Shown here: positions 31,221-39,786 of the stretch, in pieces
How positions within the stretch are numbered: position 1 is the stretch's first letter
How the letters are laid out: every line of letters starts with the position of its first letter
Assembly (NCBI RefSeq): GCF_039542225.1
Contig: NZ_BAABHS010000008.1
Coordinates: forward strand, 248,001-312,000
Origin: Yinghuangia aomiensis
GTDB lineage: Bacteria; Actinomycetota; Actinomycetes; Streptomycetales; Streptomycetaceae
Length of the DNA stretch: 64,000 nucleotides
Direction: 5' to 3'
Notes under the pieces: generated by a model
What the model saw: only the letters and a program-made list of their open reading frames with translations
Database searches by the model: none
Told to the model about the DNA's origin: nothing
Made by a program: the position numbers and the translations under genes

Positions 31221-32282
31221 ATGAGTCGATTTCATGAGACCGAGCAGGCATTGGCTCACGTCGTGGCGCAGGGGCGTTGTCTGGGAGCGGCACTTCGCGT
31301 GCTGCACGAGGGCGCCGAGGCCCTCGACCTTGCCGTCGGCGACGCCGATGACACTGATGCGATGGCGGCAGGCACGGTCGTGCCGTGGTTTTCGGCATCG
31401 AAACTGGCGGCGACCGTGGCTGTCGCCCGCGCGTGGGAACTGGGCCTGCTGAATCCACACGACCGCGTTGCAGAGCACCTTCCGGAGTTCGCCGGGCCCG
31501 GCAAGGACGATATTCGGATCGTGCACCTCCTGACCCACACGGCTCCGTTGCGAACCGTCGACCGCGAGGTCGGCCGACGATTCGCCGATGGCAGGCGGGC
31601 CCTGCTGGAGTTGATCCTGAAAGGTGATGCCGACCCTGATTGGACGCCCGGCACCCGAGCGGCCTACCTCGGCCACACCGGGTATCTGCTCCTTGACGAA
31701 ATCGTGCGACGAAGCAGCGGCCGGCCGTTCGAGGACTTCCTGAACCAACGCGTCACCGTGCCTATGGGGCTGGCATCACGACTGGGCGGTCCCCCCGGCG
31801 CCGACGTGGTGGATGTGCCGTGGTACGGCCCGGCAGAACTGGCCTCCCGTGTGGCGCGCTTCGACGTCGGCATGCGCTACCCCAGCGCTTGTATGGCGGG
31901 CCCGTTCGGCGATGCCGCGGAGATCTGCGAGATGGTCCGCCAGGGTGGGACACGGCACGGTCGACGCATCCTTTCGCCTGAGACCTGCACTGCCCTCGTG
32001 ACCGATCAGCGACCGACCACACTGGTCGACGAATCCGCCGGGCGCGTGCGCCGCTGGGGACTTGGCATGGTCCTCGCTGCGGAGAACTTCGGTCCTGCCG
32101 CACCTGCGTCGTTCGGAGCGTTGGGCGGAACGGCGTGCCTGGTCTTCGCAGACCCGGAAGCCGGCCTCACAGTCTCCCTGTATTTCAACGGGAACACCGG
32201 TGCCGCCGACAGGCTGAGTCGTGACCGGCATGTCATCGATGCGCTCTACCGCGACCTCCAGCGGCTCGGACTGCGGCCCTGA
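31221..32282 (+). CDS. Beta-lactamase-like serine hydrolase (penicillin-binding fold)
   Basis: A 353-residue class C/DD-peptidase-fold hydrolase. The nucleophile motif Ser-x-x-Lys is Phe-Ser-Ala-Ser-Lys-Leu (Ser at about 62), followed by Val-Ala-Glu-His-Leu-Pro-Glu-Phe and His-Leu-Leu-Thr-His-Thr. The Tyr motif is His-Thr-Gly-Tyr-Leu-Leu-Leu, and a C-terminal Gly-Ala-Leu-Gly-Gly takes the place of His/Lys-Thr-Gly. No signal peptide is seen, so it is probably a cytoplasmic esterase or amide hydrolase rather than a drug-degrading beta-lactamase. It is about 4.4 kb from the vanRS genes, with no evident link. Confidence 0.85.
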   Translation: MSRFHETEQALAHVVAQGRCLGAALRVLHEGAEALDLAVGDADDTDAMAAGTVVPWFSASKLAATVAVARAWELGLLNPHDRVAEHLPEFAGPGKDDIRIVHLLTHTAPLRTVDREVGRRFADGRRALLELILKGDADPDWTPGTRAAYLGHTGYLLLDEIVRRSSGRPFEDFLNQRVTVPMGLASRLGGPPGADVVDVPWYGPAELASRVARFDVGMRYPSACMAGPFGDAAEICEMVRQGGTRHGRRILSPETCTALVTDQRPTTLVDESAGRVRRWGLGMVLAAENFGPAAPASFGALGGTACLVFADPEAGLTVSLYFNGNTGAADRLSRDRHVIDALYRDLQRLGLRP

Positions 32283-32538
32283 GCACCGCGTTTGCCCCCG
32301 TACCGGGGCCCGAGGAGCGGTGACAGCCGGCGTGGGGGCTCGCCTGTGGGCCGGTTTCGCCCAGACGAGCCCCTACGGCCGGGTGCGCAGTCCCGCACGT
32401 GGCGGGTCAGGTGGTCGTGCCTCGCTGTTCGTAGGCGGCGGCGATCGCCTGTGCGGCGCCGCGGGCTTCCACGGTGACCTCGTTGACCACCAGACATCGC
32501 GCCGATGACCCGATCGGCGGTCCGAGCCGAACCACTGG

Positions 32539-33351
32539 CTATCCGATGAGGAAGTCCGCCACGAGCGGAGTCGCGACGGAGGCGAACTCCTCGAAGTAGG
32601 CGTGCCGGGCCTGAGGGATGAGATGCAGCCGCGCGCCGGGAATCCGCTCGGCCAACAGCGGGGCGTTCGCAGTCGGATTGAACCGGTCGTCGGTGCCGTG
32701 TACCACCAGGGTCGGCGCCACGATCGATGGCAGGGCGTCCCAGCTGTCGTGACGCCCGCTGGCTCGGAAATGGTGGCGACGGGCGTACTCCGGCATGTCG
32801 GGGTCACCGAGTGTGGTGAAGGGGCCGGCATTGCGGGCCAGCCACTGCGGCGAGTACATGAGGTCCAGGAGGGCGCGAGCCGGCGCACCGGGGGTGGGGT
32901 CGGCGAGTGCCCTGCGGACGTCCGGCCCGCGTTCGATACCGTGCTTGCCGCCGGGCGAGGTGCAGCCCAGCACGAGTCGGCCCACGCGTTCGGCGTGGTC
33001 TACCGCGACCCACTGGGCAACACGGCCGCCCATGGACGTCCCGTACACGTGCGCGCGACCGATGCCAAGGTCGTCCAGCACGGAGACGACGTCCGCGGCG
33101 AAGCGGCGCGTGCTGTACGCGTCAGGGGACCGAGGTTTGTCGCTGCGGCCGGTACCACGGTTGTCGGTCGCGACGACGGTGAAGTCGCGCGCGAAGTCGT
33201 CCCGGACACTGTCCCACCAGTGCAGCGAGTTGGACTGCCCACCGAGCAGCAGCAGGGGCTGGCCGCTGCCGTGGACCTCGTAATGGATGGCAACGCCATC
33301 GGATGCTTCAGCGAAGGGCACGTGTGAACGCAACGCGTGCAGGCCCAGCAT
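32539..33351 (-). CDS. Alpha/beta hydrolase
   Basis: A 270-residue alpha/beta hydrolase-fold enzyme. Oxyanion region Leu-Leu-Leu-Gly-Gly-Gln, Asp-Asn-Arg-Gly-Thr-Gly-Arg-Ser, nucleophile elbow Gly-Thr-Ser-Met-Gly-Gly, acid Asp in His-Gly-Thr-Asp-Asp-Arg-Phe and His in Gln-Ala-Arg-His-Ala-Tyr are all present, so it should be active. No signal peptide is present. Substrate is unknown (ester, lactone or peroxide chemistry are all found in the family). Its 5' end lies against the transposase remnant. The 256 bp between it and the preceding hydrolase holds nothing clear. Confidence 0.88.
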   Translation of the reverse strand: MLGLHALRSHVPFAEASDGVAIHYEVHGSGQPLLLLGGQSNSLHWWDSVRDDFARDFTVVATDNRGTGRSDKPRSPDAYSTRRFAADVVSVLDDLGIGRAHVYGTSMGGRVAQWVAVDHAERVGRLVLGCTSPGGKHGIERGPDVRRALADPTPGAPARALLDLMYSPQWLARNAGPFTTLGDPDMPEYARRHHFRASGRHDSWDALPSIVAPTLVVHGTDDRFNPTANAPLLAERIPGARLHLIPQARHAYFEEFASVATPLVADFLIG

Positions 33352-33364
33352 TCATCCACGGGGT

Positions 33365-33805
33365 ATGCGACGCAGGGTGGAGGATCCCGGGCTCCGGACC
33401 CCGCTGGACACCGTCGACGTGCAAGGCAAGGCGGTCACCGCCAATGCCCTGCACACCCAACACGCCCACGGCGTCTACCTGATGAGCCGAGGAGCCCACG
33501 ACATCGCTGTCGTCAGGCGGAACCACCCGACCCTCTACGAGTGGGTCAAGAACCTGCCGTGGCGGGACATCCCGCTCACCCACCACACCCGCGACCGTGC
33601 CCACCACCGCGACGAGATCCGCCGGCTGAAGGTCACCGCGTCCTCCAGCCTCGACTGCTTCGGCACTCCGCCCCGTGCCATGGCGGGCCTGCCCAACCTT
33701 GCCATCAGCGTCTTCCCCCAAGACGGCCGGACCATGATCGCCGCCGCACTCCGCCACACCGCACGCAACGCCCGCCGACCCCGGCAAGTCCTCAGGCTCG
33801 ATTGA
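33365..33805 (+). pseudogene. ISAs1-type transposase remnant, internally deleted
   Basis: The frame reads Asp-Thr-Val-Asp-Val-Gln-Gly-Lys, then His-Thr-Gln-His-Ala-His-Gly, Ile-Ala-Val-Val-Arg-Arg-Asn-His-Pro-Thr-Leu-Tyr and Arg-Asp-Arg-Ala-His-His-Arg-Asp-Glu-Ile-Arg-Arg-Leu-Lys-Val, the DDE core order of ISAs1/H-repeat transposases. It then jumps to the C-terminal Gly-Leu-Pro-Asn-Leu-Ala-Ile-Ser-Val-Phe and Ala-Ala-Leu-Arg-His-Thr-Ala-Arg. The N-terminal third and the block between are missing, so it cannot be functional. It marks the edge of a compositionally distinct stretch. Confidence 0.8.
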
Positions 33806-33819
33806 CGAATCCGGACAGG

Positions 33820-35268
33820 TCACGAAAACCCCATGCTCCTGCCCCTTTCGGTGGGGCTCCTGGTGAGGGCCCCATGGGGATTGTGCAGATTTTCCCGCCC
33901 TGCGGGGGGATGCGCGGGGGCGCTTTCCGGATTCGCTCGATTGCGCGGAGATCCTCCGCCGAGTTGCCTCAGAAGATCCGACACCGGCCCTAGATGTTTC
34001 CCGACCTCGAGGTCGCGCGGTCCCCGCGCCCTGCCTGGCCTTGTCAACTCAAAACGAGTGGGAACGTCACGACCCGGAGGCTCCCGTTCCCAAAGGAAGT
34101 AATCTTGACCCGGTCGCGGCCATTTCAGATATTGACGATTTCCAAAACTCCGCAGAACACCATCCTTGACGATGGATATCCTGGCGCTCCCACCACCGTC
34201 CACATGGGCGCCCCAGGTGAACCCGATGTCGGCCGTGATGATGTCGCGCGTCTGGGCGGGTGTCACTCCCGGAAAGGTCGAAGAGCCCGGCCGCCCGTCG
34301 AAAAGTCGGATGTGCGTACGCTCGTCGAGCCCGCCGTAGACCACCATCCGGATCGCCTGCAGGTCCGCGAAAACGGGTCTGGTGCCCAACGACGGATCCT
34401 GGTTTATGGGATGAGCGGCAAAATCCGGTGTCTTCAGCGAAGGTCCACAGGAGACCGCGAACTCGGGCAGGTTTTCCGCCCGTAAGGAGCTGATGCTCTT
34501 GATGGCCAAGCGGTTCTCTCCCGTCCGGTTGACATGCCCCTCTGGGCATCGGACCACGAGGTCATGGGCGAAAATGTCCATCCCGCCCTGCGGAGCGACG
34601 GCCACGGAGGTGAACGTGCCATCCGCCGAAGCCATGAATCCGACGTCGGAACGTGGTTCGGTGGCGGGCATGACGGGGGTGAACCGCGTGGTTTCGTCCA
34701 GGCACCTTTTGCTACCGGTCTGGGGGTCTCGTCTCAGGGTGACCCTGATGTTGCCGTTTCCGTACACATGACTCTGCGCATCCCGGTCGGTCCTGCTGCC
34801 TGCCCAGGTCAGCGTCCTTCCGTTGAGCGATAACTCGCCACTTGCCGCTATGTGGTCCATCGCGAGTTCTCCGTCACGGATGTACAGGGTCTCCCGGTCG
34901 ACCACGGGCATACCGAGAATCCGGCCTTCACTGATGATGAGATTGAGGCTGGCCTGCCGGGGAGTAGCGGATGCTTCATCCAGAAAAGTGAAGAAAGTCG
35001 CCGAGGTGCTGGCCGAGACACCTGGAGCGGGAACGAGCATGCTCTCCGGACGCGGCGTGATGCGCATTGCCGCCCGGGCGTCTTCAGGCGCCCAGTTCAG
35101 ATCGTACGAGTTGGTGAATGTGCCATCGTCAAAGAAGTGTGGATGCATGTCCAACTTGAACCCGTTGTCAAGCGTGATCTCACCGGGTTCGACCGGGCGA
35201 TCGACCTCGGTTTTCATGAACTCGTGCGCATCGCGAAGTGACGAGAAGCGTCGGCTTTCCGGCCCCAT
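33820..35268 (-). CDS. Phosphodiester-glycosidase-like protein (NAGPA/DUF2233 domain)
   Basis: A 482-residue protein without a signal peptide. The C-terminal half has the NAGPA landmarks: Thr-Trp-Gly-Ala-His-Val-Asp-Gly-Gly-Gly-Ser-Ala-Arg followed by Gly-Asn-Arg-Gln-Tyr and Trp-Glu-Arg-Glu. The N-terminal half is beta-rich and unrecognised. The domain in other proteins uncovers or hydrolyses sugar phosphodiesters. The last 60 residues are Pro/Arg/Gly-rich and may not be conserved. Third-position GC is visibly lower than in neighbours, and an IS remnant adjoins the 3' end, both pointing to transfer. GAAGG precedes the ATG. It probably forms an operon with the gene at 35433. Confidence 0.7.
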   Translation of the reverse strand: MGPESRRFSSLRDAHEFMKTEVDRPVEPGEITLDNGFKLDMHPHFFDDGTFTNSYDLNWAPEDARAAMRITPRPESMLVPAPGVSASTSATFFTFLDEASATPRQASLNLIISEGRILGMPVVDRETLYIRDGELAMDHIAASGELSLNGRTLTWAGSRTDRDAQSHVYGNGNIRVTLRRDPQTGSKRCLDETTRFTPVMPATEPRSDVGFMASADGTFTSVAVAPQGGMDIFAHDLVVRCPEGHVNRTGENRLAIKSISSLRAENLPEFAVSCGPSLKTPDFAAHPINQDPSLGTRPVFADLQAIRMVVYGGLDERTHIRLFDGRPGSSTFPGVTPAQTRDIITADIGFTWGAHVDGGGSARISIVKDGVLRSFGNRQYLKWPRPGQDYFLWEREPPGRDVPTRFELTRPGRARGPRDLEVGKHLGPVSDLLRQLGGGSPRNRANPESAPAHPPAGRENLHNPHGALTRSPTERGRSMGFS

Positions 35269-35432
35269 TAACCTTCACCAAGAATATGGATGATTCATCA
35301 AGAGTTCATTTGATTACATGCGGCCATTATGGTCCGGAGGACGGAATCGCTGTCCGTTCGCAGCATGACGGCGAACGTGTTCAGGCTTCTCACCCGGCCG
35401 GCGTGAGACGGTCTCCGACCGAAAACAGGGCT

Positions 35433-36041
35433 TTAGGTCAGAGGCCGACGGATTCGCGTCTCGGGGAAACTGCGACGCCAGAATCCGGCCGATCCGTTCT
35501 TCCCCAAGTGCCGATACGGCCCACGATCCTGCGGCTGTATTCCGCCGAGCCGGATAATGTCGAGCCAGCGCACTTCGTGCAGGGCCACCAGCAGGGAAGA
35601 TGCCGTCGAGGGATCGATCCACCAGACCTGGCCGGGTTCCGACGTACGCGGCCGGGACAACTCCCCCGCAGGCTCGTAAAAGGAAGCGACAAGAACGAGC
35701 GGAGTCGCGCAATGCCACTCGGGCGGCGGCTCCGGAGCAGGCCCACGGTCGCGCAGGACCCGGGACTCGTCCGGCGTGCTGTACTCGAACATCTCCCCGG
35801 CCATCAGCAGCGACTGAATATCCACCCGGGCCCGGCAGGCATAATCCAGCCGAGCACTCAATCGCTGCGCATCACCGGTGCAGTCCCGGTAGCTCTCGAT
35901 GAGGAGCCCGAGAATCCCCTCGGGTGTCTTGGCGCATAGCCGCCGCCCGGCGCACCGGACTTCCACATAACGAGCCGCGCTTTCCTCGCTCGCCGACCCG
36001 TCCCGCTGGTTCAGGAAGTGATCAGCCACGACATCCGTCAC
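35433..36041 (-). CDS. Hypothetical protein, 202 residues
   Basis: A soluble 202-residue protein not recognised. It has a Cys-containing N-terminal part (Val-Arg-Cys-Ala-Gly-Arg-Arg-Leu-Cys) and a C-terminal part with Gly-Gln-Val-Trp-Trp-Ile-Asp-Pro and Asp-Arg-Gly-Pro-Tyr. It has the same orientation as the downstream phosphodiester-glycosidase-like gene (165 bp away) and the same moderate GC, so it is probably part of the same acquired unit. The start is a GTG at 36041 with GAGGA immediately before it. A later start is possible. No function can be offered. Confidence 0.6.
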   Translation of the reverse strand: MTDVVADHFLNQRDGSASEESAARYVEVRCAGRRLCAKTPEGILGLLIESYRDCTGDAQRLSARLDYACRARVDIQSLLMAGEMFEYSTPDESRVLRDRGPAPEPPPEWHCATPLVLVASFYEPAGELSRPRTSEPGQVWWIDPSTASSLLVALHEVRWLDIIRLGGIQPQDRGPYRHLGKNGSAGFWRRSFPETRIRRPLT

Positions 36042-36171
36042 TCCTCGCAGATCAAACCCATGGGAAACTCAGCCTGAGCCTGCCGGCCGAGCTGCGCACG
36101 TAAATCATACTCGAATCTGGTTGTGTCCAGATGTTCCGACAAATTGGCCAAACTGTCGCGGACAAGGGCAG

Positions 36172-36492
36172 TCAAAATACGGTTATCGGGTGTTTTCCAC
36201 CACATTGCCCATGGCATCGACGGATGGGTTTCCTGTCGAGCCCAGGGGCATTGCAGAAGGGGAGTTGTCCGGTAATGTTGGGGCCGCGCACGAGCGCGAC
36301 GCGCGTCGCCGCGCCGGGTGCCGGGGGAGCGTCCGGCATCGCTCGGTTGACCGCGGTGTGTGCCGGCAGATCCACCCGCGGCGGGGCGGTCCCCTGCTCG
36401 CGCGCCCAGTCGCGCGGGTCGGTCATCCGTCTTCCGTCGGCGCGGCCCACGTCGATCCGGCAGTCGAACGGACTAACGGCGTTCCGGCCCAC
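36172..36492 (-). pseudogene. Remnant of an aconitase-family gene
   Basis: The minus frame reads Asp-Pro-Arg-Asp-Trp-Ala-Arg-Glu-Gln-Gly, then Asp-Leu-Pro-Ala-His-Thr-Ala-Val-Asn-Arg and Val-Ala-Leu-Val-Arg-Gly-Pro-Asn-Ile. This resembles the linker that precedes the swivel domain in aconitase and homoaconitase-like enzymes. Neither the iron-sulfur domains before it nor the swivel domain after it can be found, and the reading frame degenerates after Pro-Phe-Cys-Asn. It is a fragment, probably left after rearrangement beside hoxX. The assignment rests on motif memory only. Confidence 0.4.
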
Positions 36493-36620
36493 CAGCCGGT
36501 GCCCGCACTTGTCGTGCGAACACGTGCAGCGGAAGCTCCGTTCCGTCCCCGGCGGTGGACAGGTCTACTCGATCCGCTGTGTCGGCCGGCCGTTGCGGGT
36601 TCGCTCTCCGTGGGCGCGCA

Positions 36621-38315
36621 TCAGATCGTCGGCGAAGGCGCCCGCATGCTCGGTGCCACCGGTCGGGAGGGCTGCTTGCGGACGAACGCCGCCCGCAGGG
36701 CATGGTAGGGCGCACCGGGGTCGAAGAAGGTCCGCCGCATGCGGGCGAGTTCCTCGTCGCGGTAGGCAACGAGTGGTTTGGCGGCCTCGTCCCGGGCGCG
36801 GACGCGCTTCTTGTCGGTGATGCGTTGATGCGTCTCCGGATCCGCGGCCAGTTCGGCGGCCATGGCGGTGACACGTCGGCCGAAATCCGACGGGGAAGCT
36901 GTCACGATCCGGTCCACGAGGCCCATCCGCTGCGCGGCTGACACGCCGACGGGCTCCGCCGCCCGCATCAGGGCCTCGGCCCGATCCGGTCCCACCCGGC
37001 GCGGAAGGCTGTACGTCCAGTACTCGGATCCGGGCAGGCCCATCAGGCGGTAATGCGGGTTGAGGACGGTCCCGGAACGGCACCACACGTCGTCGGCGGC
37101 GATCGCGAGCATGGCGCCGCCCGCGGCCGCGTTGCCGCCGAGCGCCGCGACGACGAGCCGGTCGGTGGTGGTGAGGACCGCCTCGACGAGGTCGTTCATG
37201 GCCTGGATGTTCGCCCAGGATTCCCGCGCCGGGTCGGACGCGGCCTCGATGACGCCGAGGTGGATGCCGTTCGAGAAGAAGTCCCGGCCGCCGCCCAGGA
37301 CGACGACCCGTGTCGGCCGTCGGCACGCATGGCGGTATGCGGACAGCACGCGTCGGCACTGCGCGGTGCTCATGGCGCCGCCGGGGAACGAGAAGCGCAC
37401 GAAGCCGACATCGTCGTGTTCCTCGTAGCGGACATCGGCGAAGGTCCGGCGTGCCGCCGAGGTTTCGGGGTCGGCATGCATCTCGGGCACATCCGGAAGC
37501 GATCTGCCGAGCGCGACGGTCGCCGGGAGCTTGACGGATGCGGGTTCGCCGCTGCGGCGAGGCCGCCGCAGCTGCGGGATCCAGACCGCACCGTCGCCGG
37601 TGGCGACGCAGACGGCTTCCGCACGGGTGGCGACGACCTCGCCGGGCCCGCCGCGCAGCCGGTCCTCGGGATGGCCGCCGTGCAGGTACCACGGCCCGCC
37701 CGGGAGACGGTCGTCGAGGACCCCGGGTTGTGAATCGGCCGCACGTAGGGCGCGCAGGATGCCGTCGGTACCGGATGCCCAGTCGATGCGGCGCGCGTCC
37801 TGCCGCAGGACGGGCCGGACGTGCACGGTGTGGCCCTTTTGCGGCGACGGGCGGTACGTGCCGGACTCGAACCGTTCGACGGCGAGCGCCAATGCGTCCA
37901 TGGCGGCGTCGCTGACCTCTCCGCGATACAGATCGCTCTTGCCGACGCACGCGACGGGGAAGGACGTCGACGCCCAGACGTCTCCGGCGTCCATCTGACC
38001 GTCGGCTTGGAGCACCGTCACTCCCCAAGTGTCCCGATCCTCGTGAATCGCCCAGTCGAGTGAGGACGGGCCGCGGTCGCCGGGCGGTCCAGGATGGACG
38101 ATCAGGCAGGTGTGCCGAGTCCACACATCTTCGGGAACAGCGGTCTTGAGCATGGGCGCGACCACGAGTTCGGGACGGTGCCGCCCGACAGCATCGCGTA
38201 CCTCATGGTCCGCGTGCACCACCTCGGTCGCCACCGTATGTCCCCGGTCGCGTAGTTCGACCTGCACCCGCTGCGTCAGGCTGTTGAAAGCGCTCGCGAG
38301 GAGAAGAATCCGCAC
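36621..38315 (-). CDS. hoxX: HoxX-like hydrogenase maturation protein (formyltransferase-crotonase fusion)
   Basis: A 564-residue two-domain protein. The N-terminal half is a formyl-transferase fold (Ile-Val-His-Pro-Gly-Pro-Pro-Gly-Asp-Arg-Gly-Pro-Ser near residue 73, Gln-Met-Asp-Ala-Gly-Asp near 107). The C-terminal half (about 290-500) is an enoyl-CoA-hydratase fold (Gly-Gly-Arg-Asp-Phe-Phe-Ser-Asn-Gly, Gly-Gly-Asn-Ala-Ala-Ala-Gly-Gly). This order is diagnostic of HoxX, which generates CO from a formyl group for the NiFe(CN)2(CO) centre of oxygen-tolerant hydrogenases. The start is a GTG after GGAGGTGGGGC. No hydrogenase or hyp gene is in the window, so it is an orphan here. Confidence 0.88.
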   Translation of the reverse strand: MRILLLASAFNSLTQRVQVELRDRGHTVATEVVHADHEVRDAVGRHRPELVVAPMLKTAVPEDVWTRHTCLIVHPGPPGDRGPSSLDWAIHEDRDTWGVTVLQADGQMDAGDVWASTSFPVACVGKSDLYRGEVSDAAMDALALAVERFESGTYRPSPQKGHTVHVRPVLRQDARRIDWASGTDGILRALRAADSQPGVLDDRLPGGPWYLHGGHPEDRLRGGPGEVVATRAEAVCVATGDGAVWIPQLRRPRRSGEPASVKLPATVALGRSLPDVPEMHADPETSAARRTFADVRYEEHDDVGFVRFSFPGGAMSTAQCRRVLSAYRHACRRPTRVVVLGGGRDFFSNGIHLGVIEAASDPARESWANIQAMNDLVEAVLTTTDRLVVAALGGNAAAGGAMLAIAADDVWCRSGTVLNPHYRLMGLPGSEYWTYSLPRRVGPDRAEALMRAAEPVGVSAAQRMGLVDRIVTASPSDFGRRVTAMAAELAADPETHQRITDKKRVRARDEAAKPLVAYRDEELARMRRTFFDPGAPYHALRAAFVRKQPSRPVAPSMRAPSPTI

Positions 38316-38652
38316 CGCGCCCCACCTCCGTTCCGTGGCACCACCCCCGGTACGCGGTGACGAAACCGCGGCGGTATCCGGATCCTGCCGTCGGAGCGGT
38401 TCTCACCGCGTCGACTTCCGCCAAATGCCTCCGCACTTCCACCGAATTGGTGAACCTCGCCGGACTGCGGACGTACGGCGTGCGCGGCCCGCACCTCGCC
38501 GACGTCCTGCGCGGCCGCACCGGCCCGCTCACCCCGCCTTGCGCCCAACCCGCAACGGCAGCTCTGTGGGCACCGGGCGAAGTCCACGCCGGAGGACCGG
38601 GCGTTCCTCGTGGCCTTCGGCGGACCGGTGCGCGGCAGGGGCGGCTTCGGGG
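38316..38652. other. Intergenic 337 bp
   Basis: Lies upstream of hoxX and downstream of the DUF1772 gene. A plus-strand stretch around 38420-38540 reads Thr-Glu-Leu-Val-Asn-Leu-Ala-Gly-Leu-Arg-Thr-Tyr-Gly, which looks like a scrap of protein, but the frame has no start signal or sensible continuation. Nothing else is evident. Confidence 0.3.
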
Positions 38653-39099
38653 TCAGACGAGAGAGGTGACCAGCAGGGTGAACGCGGCGGTGATGACGGC
38701 GACGCGACCGTAGTGGTAGCGCTCCCAGCGGTGCAGCTGCTCCCGCCAGTCGGCGGGCCGGTTCTCGGGGGTCCAGGTCTTGTTCCGGTTGTTGATCGGG
38801 ACGAGCAGCAGAACCGACATGAGCACGCTGACGATCAGCAGGCCGGCGGCCGTGACCACGAGTCCGGTGCCGTCGTGGTGCCATCCGGCGACGGCCCAGA
38901 CCGTGCTGAGGACGAGCGAGCCTATGTACCAGAACGGCATCAGGGCGCCGAGCATCCGGCCCCCGTGGGCGTGGCCGAGCTGTCCGGCGTCCCCGGGGAG
39001 CGCGTCGAGGATGCGCTTCATGATGACGACGACGCAGAACTCCACCCCCACCAGCAGGCCGACCACGACGGTGGTGGTGACCTGAAGTGCGTCGAGCAT
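38653..39099 (-). CDS. DUF1772 (anthrone-oxygenase-like) membrane protein
   Basis: A 148-residue protein with four spans (Val-Val-Val-Gly-Leu-Leu-Val-Gly-Val-Glu-Phe-Cys; Met-Pro-Phe-Trp-Tyr-Ile-Gly-Ser-Leu-Val; Leu-Leu-Ile-Val-Ser-Val-Leu-Met; Val-Ile-Thr-Ala-Ala-Phe) and the DUF1772 loop Pro-Ile-Asn-Asn-Arg-Asn-Lys-Thr-Trp. Function is uncertain. Relatives act on polyketide anthrones, but many are uncharacterised. GGAGG lies 6 bp before the ATG at 39099. It is divergent from a TetR gene and flanked by its operators. Confidence 0.88.
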   Translation of the reverse strand: MLDALQVTTTVVVGLLVGVEFCVVVIMKRILDALPGDAGQLGHAHGGRMLGALMPFWYIGSLVLSTVWAVAGWHHDGTGLVVTAAGLLIVSVLMSVLLLVPINNRNKTWTPENRPADWREQLHRWERYHYGRVAVITAAFTLLVTSLV

Positions 39100-39116
39100 G
39101 GCGATCCCTCCAAGAT

Positions 39117-39180
39117 CTAGCAGTGCTAGTTGATGTGCCAACACTAGATCTTGTATCGCTCGGTTGTCTAGCAGTGCTAG
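39117..39180. promoter_or_regulatory. Two identical palindromic operators between DUF1772 and TetR genes
   Basis: CTAGCAGTGCTAG occurs at 39117-39129 and 39168-39180, each a perfect inverted repeat about a central G, 51 bp apart. One abuts the DUF1772 ribosome site and the other overlaps the TAGGAT -10 of the TetR gene. This fits mutual repression by the TetR protein. Confidence 0.8.
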
Positions 39181-39189
39181 GATCGAGTG

Positions 39190-39786
39190 ATGACGGTTAA
39201 GGAACGCAAGGAGCGCGAACGGGCCGAGCGTGAGGGCCTTATCGTGGCGACGGCCCGCGAACTCGCCGAGCAGCAGGGGTGGGAGGCCGTCACCACACGC
39301 CGGCTCGCCGAGCGCATCGAGTACAGCCAGCCCGTCCTTTACAGCCACTTCCGCGGCAAGCGCGAGATCATCGGCGCCGTCGCCCTGCAGGGCGCCGCGG
39401 AGCTGGCCGCGGCGGTACGGGCCGCGACCTCGGCCGCGGACGGCCCGCGCGCCCGGGTCGCCGCCCTGGCCCGCGCCTACCTCGACTTCGCCGCCCGCAA
39501 CCCGGCGGTCTACGACGCCATGTTCCTGCTCGACGGCGGACTCGCGTTCGCACAGGAGGACACCCCGGCGCCGCTGAAGGACGCGTTCGCCGCGCTCATG
39601 GAGAGCCTGGGCGAGGTCGCCGGAGACGGCATCGACCCGGGGCTTTTCACCGAGATGTTCTGGGCATCCCTGCACGGCCTCGCCACCCTCACCCGCACGG
39701 GCCGCCTGCTCCCCGAATACGCCGAGCCGCGAGTGGAACTCCTGATCGACCGGCTCCCCATGGACTCTCGCGGCCAAGGGCGGTAG
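39190..39786 (+). CDS. TetR family regulator
   Basis: A 198-residue regulator: helix-turn-helix with Ala-Thr-Ala-Arg-Glu-Leu-Ala-Glu-Gln-Gln-Gly-Trp, Thr-Thr-Arg-Arg-Leu-Ala-Glu-Arg-Ile-Glu-Tyr-Ser and Leu-Tyr-Ser-His-Phe-Arg-Gly-Lys, then a WHG/TetR_C_13-like domain. The ATG at 39190 lies exactly 6 bp after TAGGAT (39178-39183), so the message is probably leaderless. A GTG at 39187 is the alternative start. It is the evident regulator of the divergent DUF1772 gene through the paired palindromes. Confidence 0.9.
   Translation: MTVKERKERERAEREGLIVATARELAEQQGWEAVTTRRLAERIEYSQPVLYSHFRGKREIIGAVALQGAAELAAAVRAATSAADGPRARVAALARAYLDFAARNPAVYDAMFLLDGGLAFAQEDTPAPLKDAFAALMESLGEVAGDGIDPGLFTEMFWASLHGLATLTRTGRLLPEYAEPRVELLIDRLPMDSRGQGR

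Noticed and set aside
36621..38315. Methionyl-tRNA formyltransferase as the identity of this gene
   Set aside because: The C-terminal crotonase domain and overall length fit HoxX, not Fmt.
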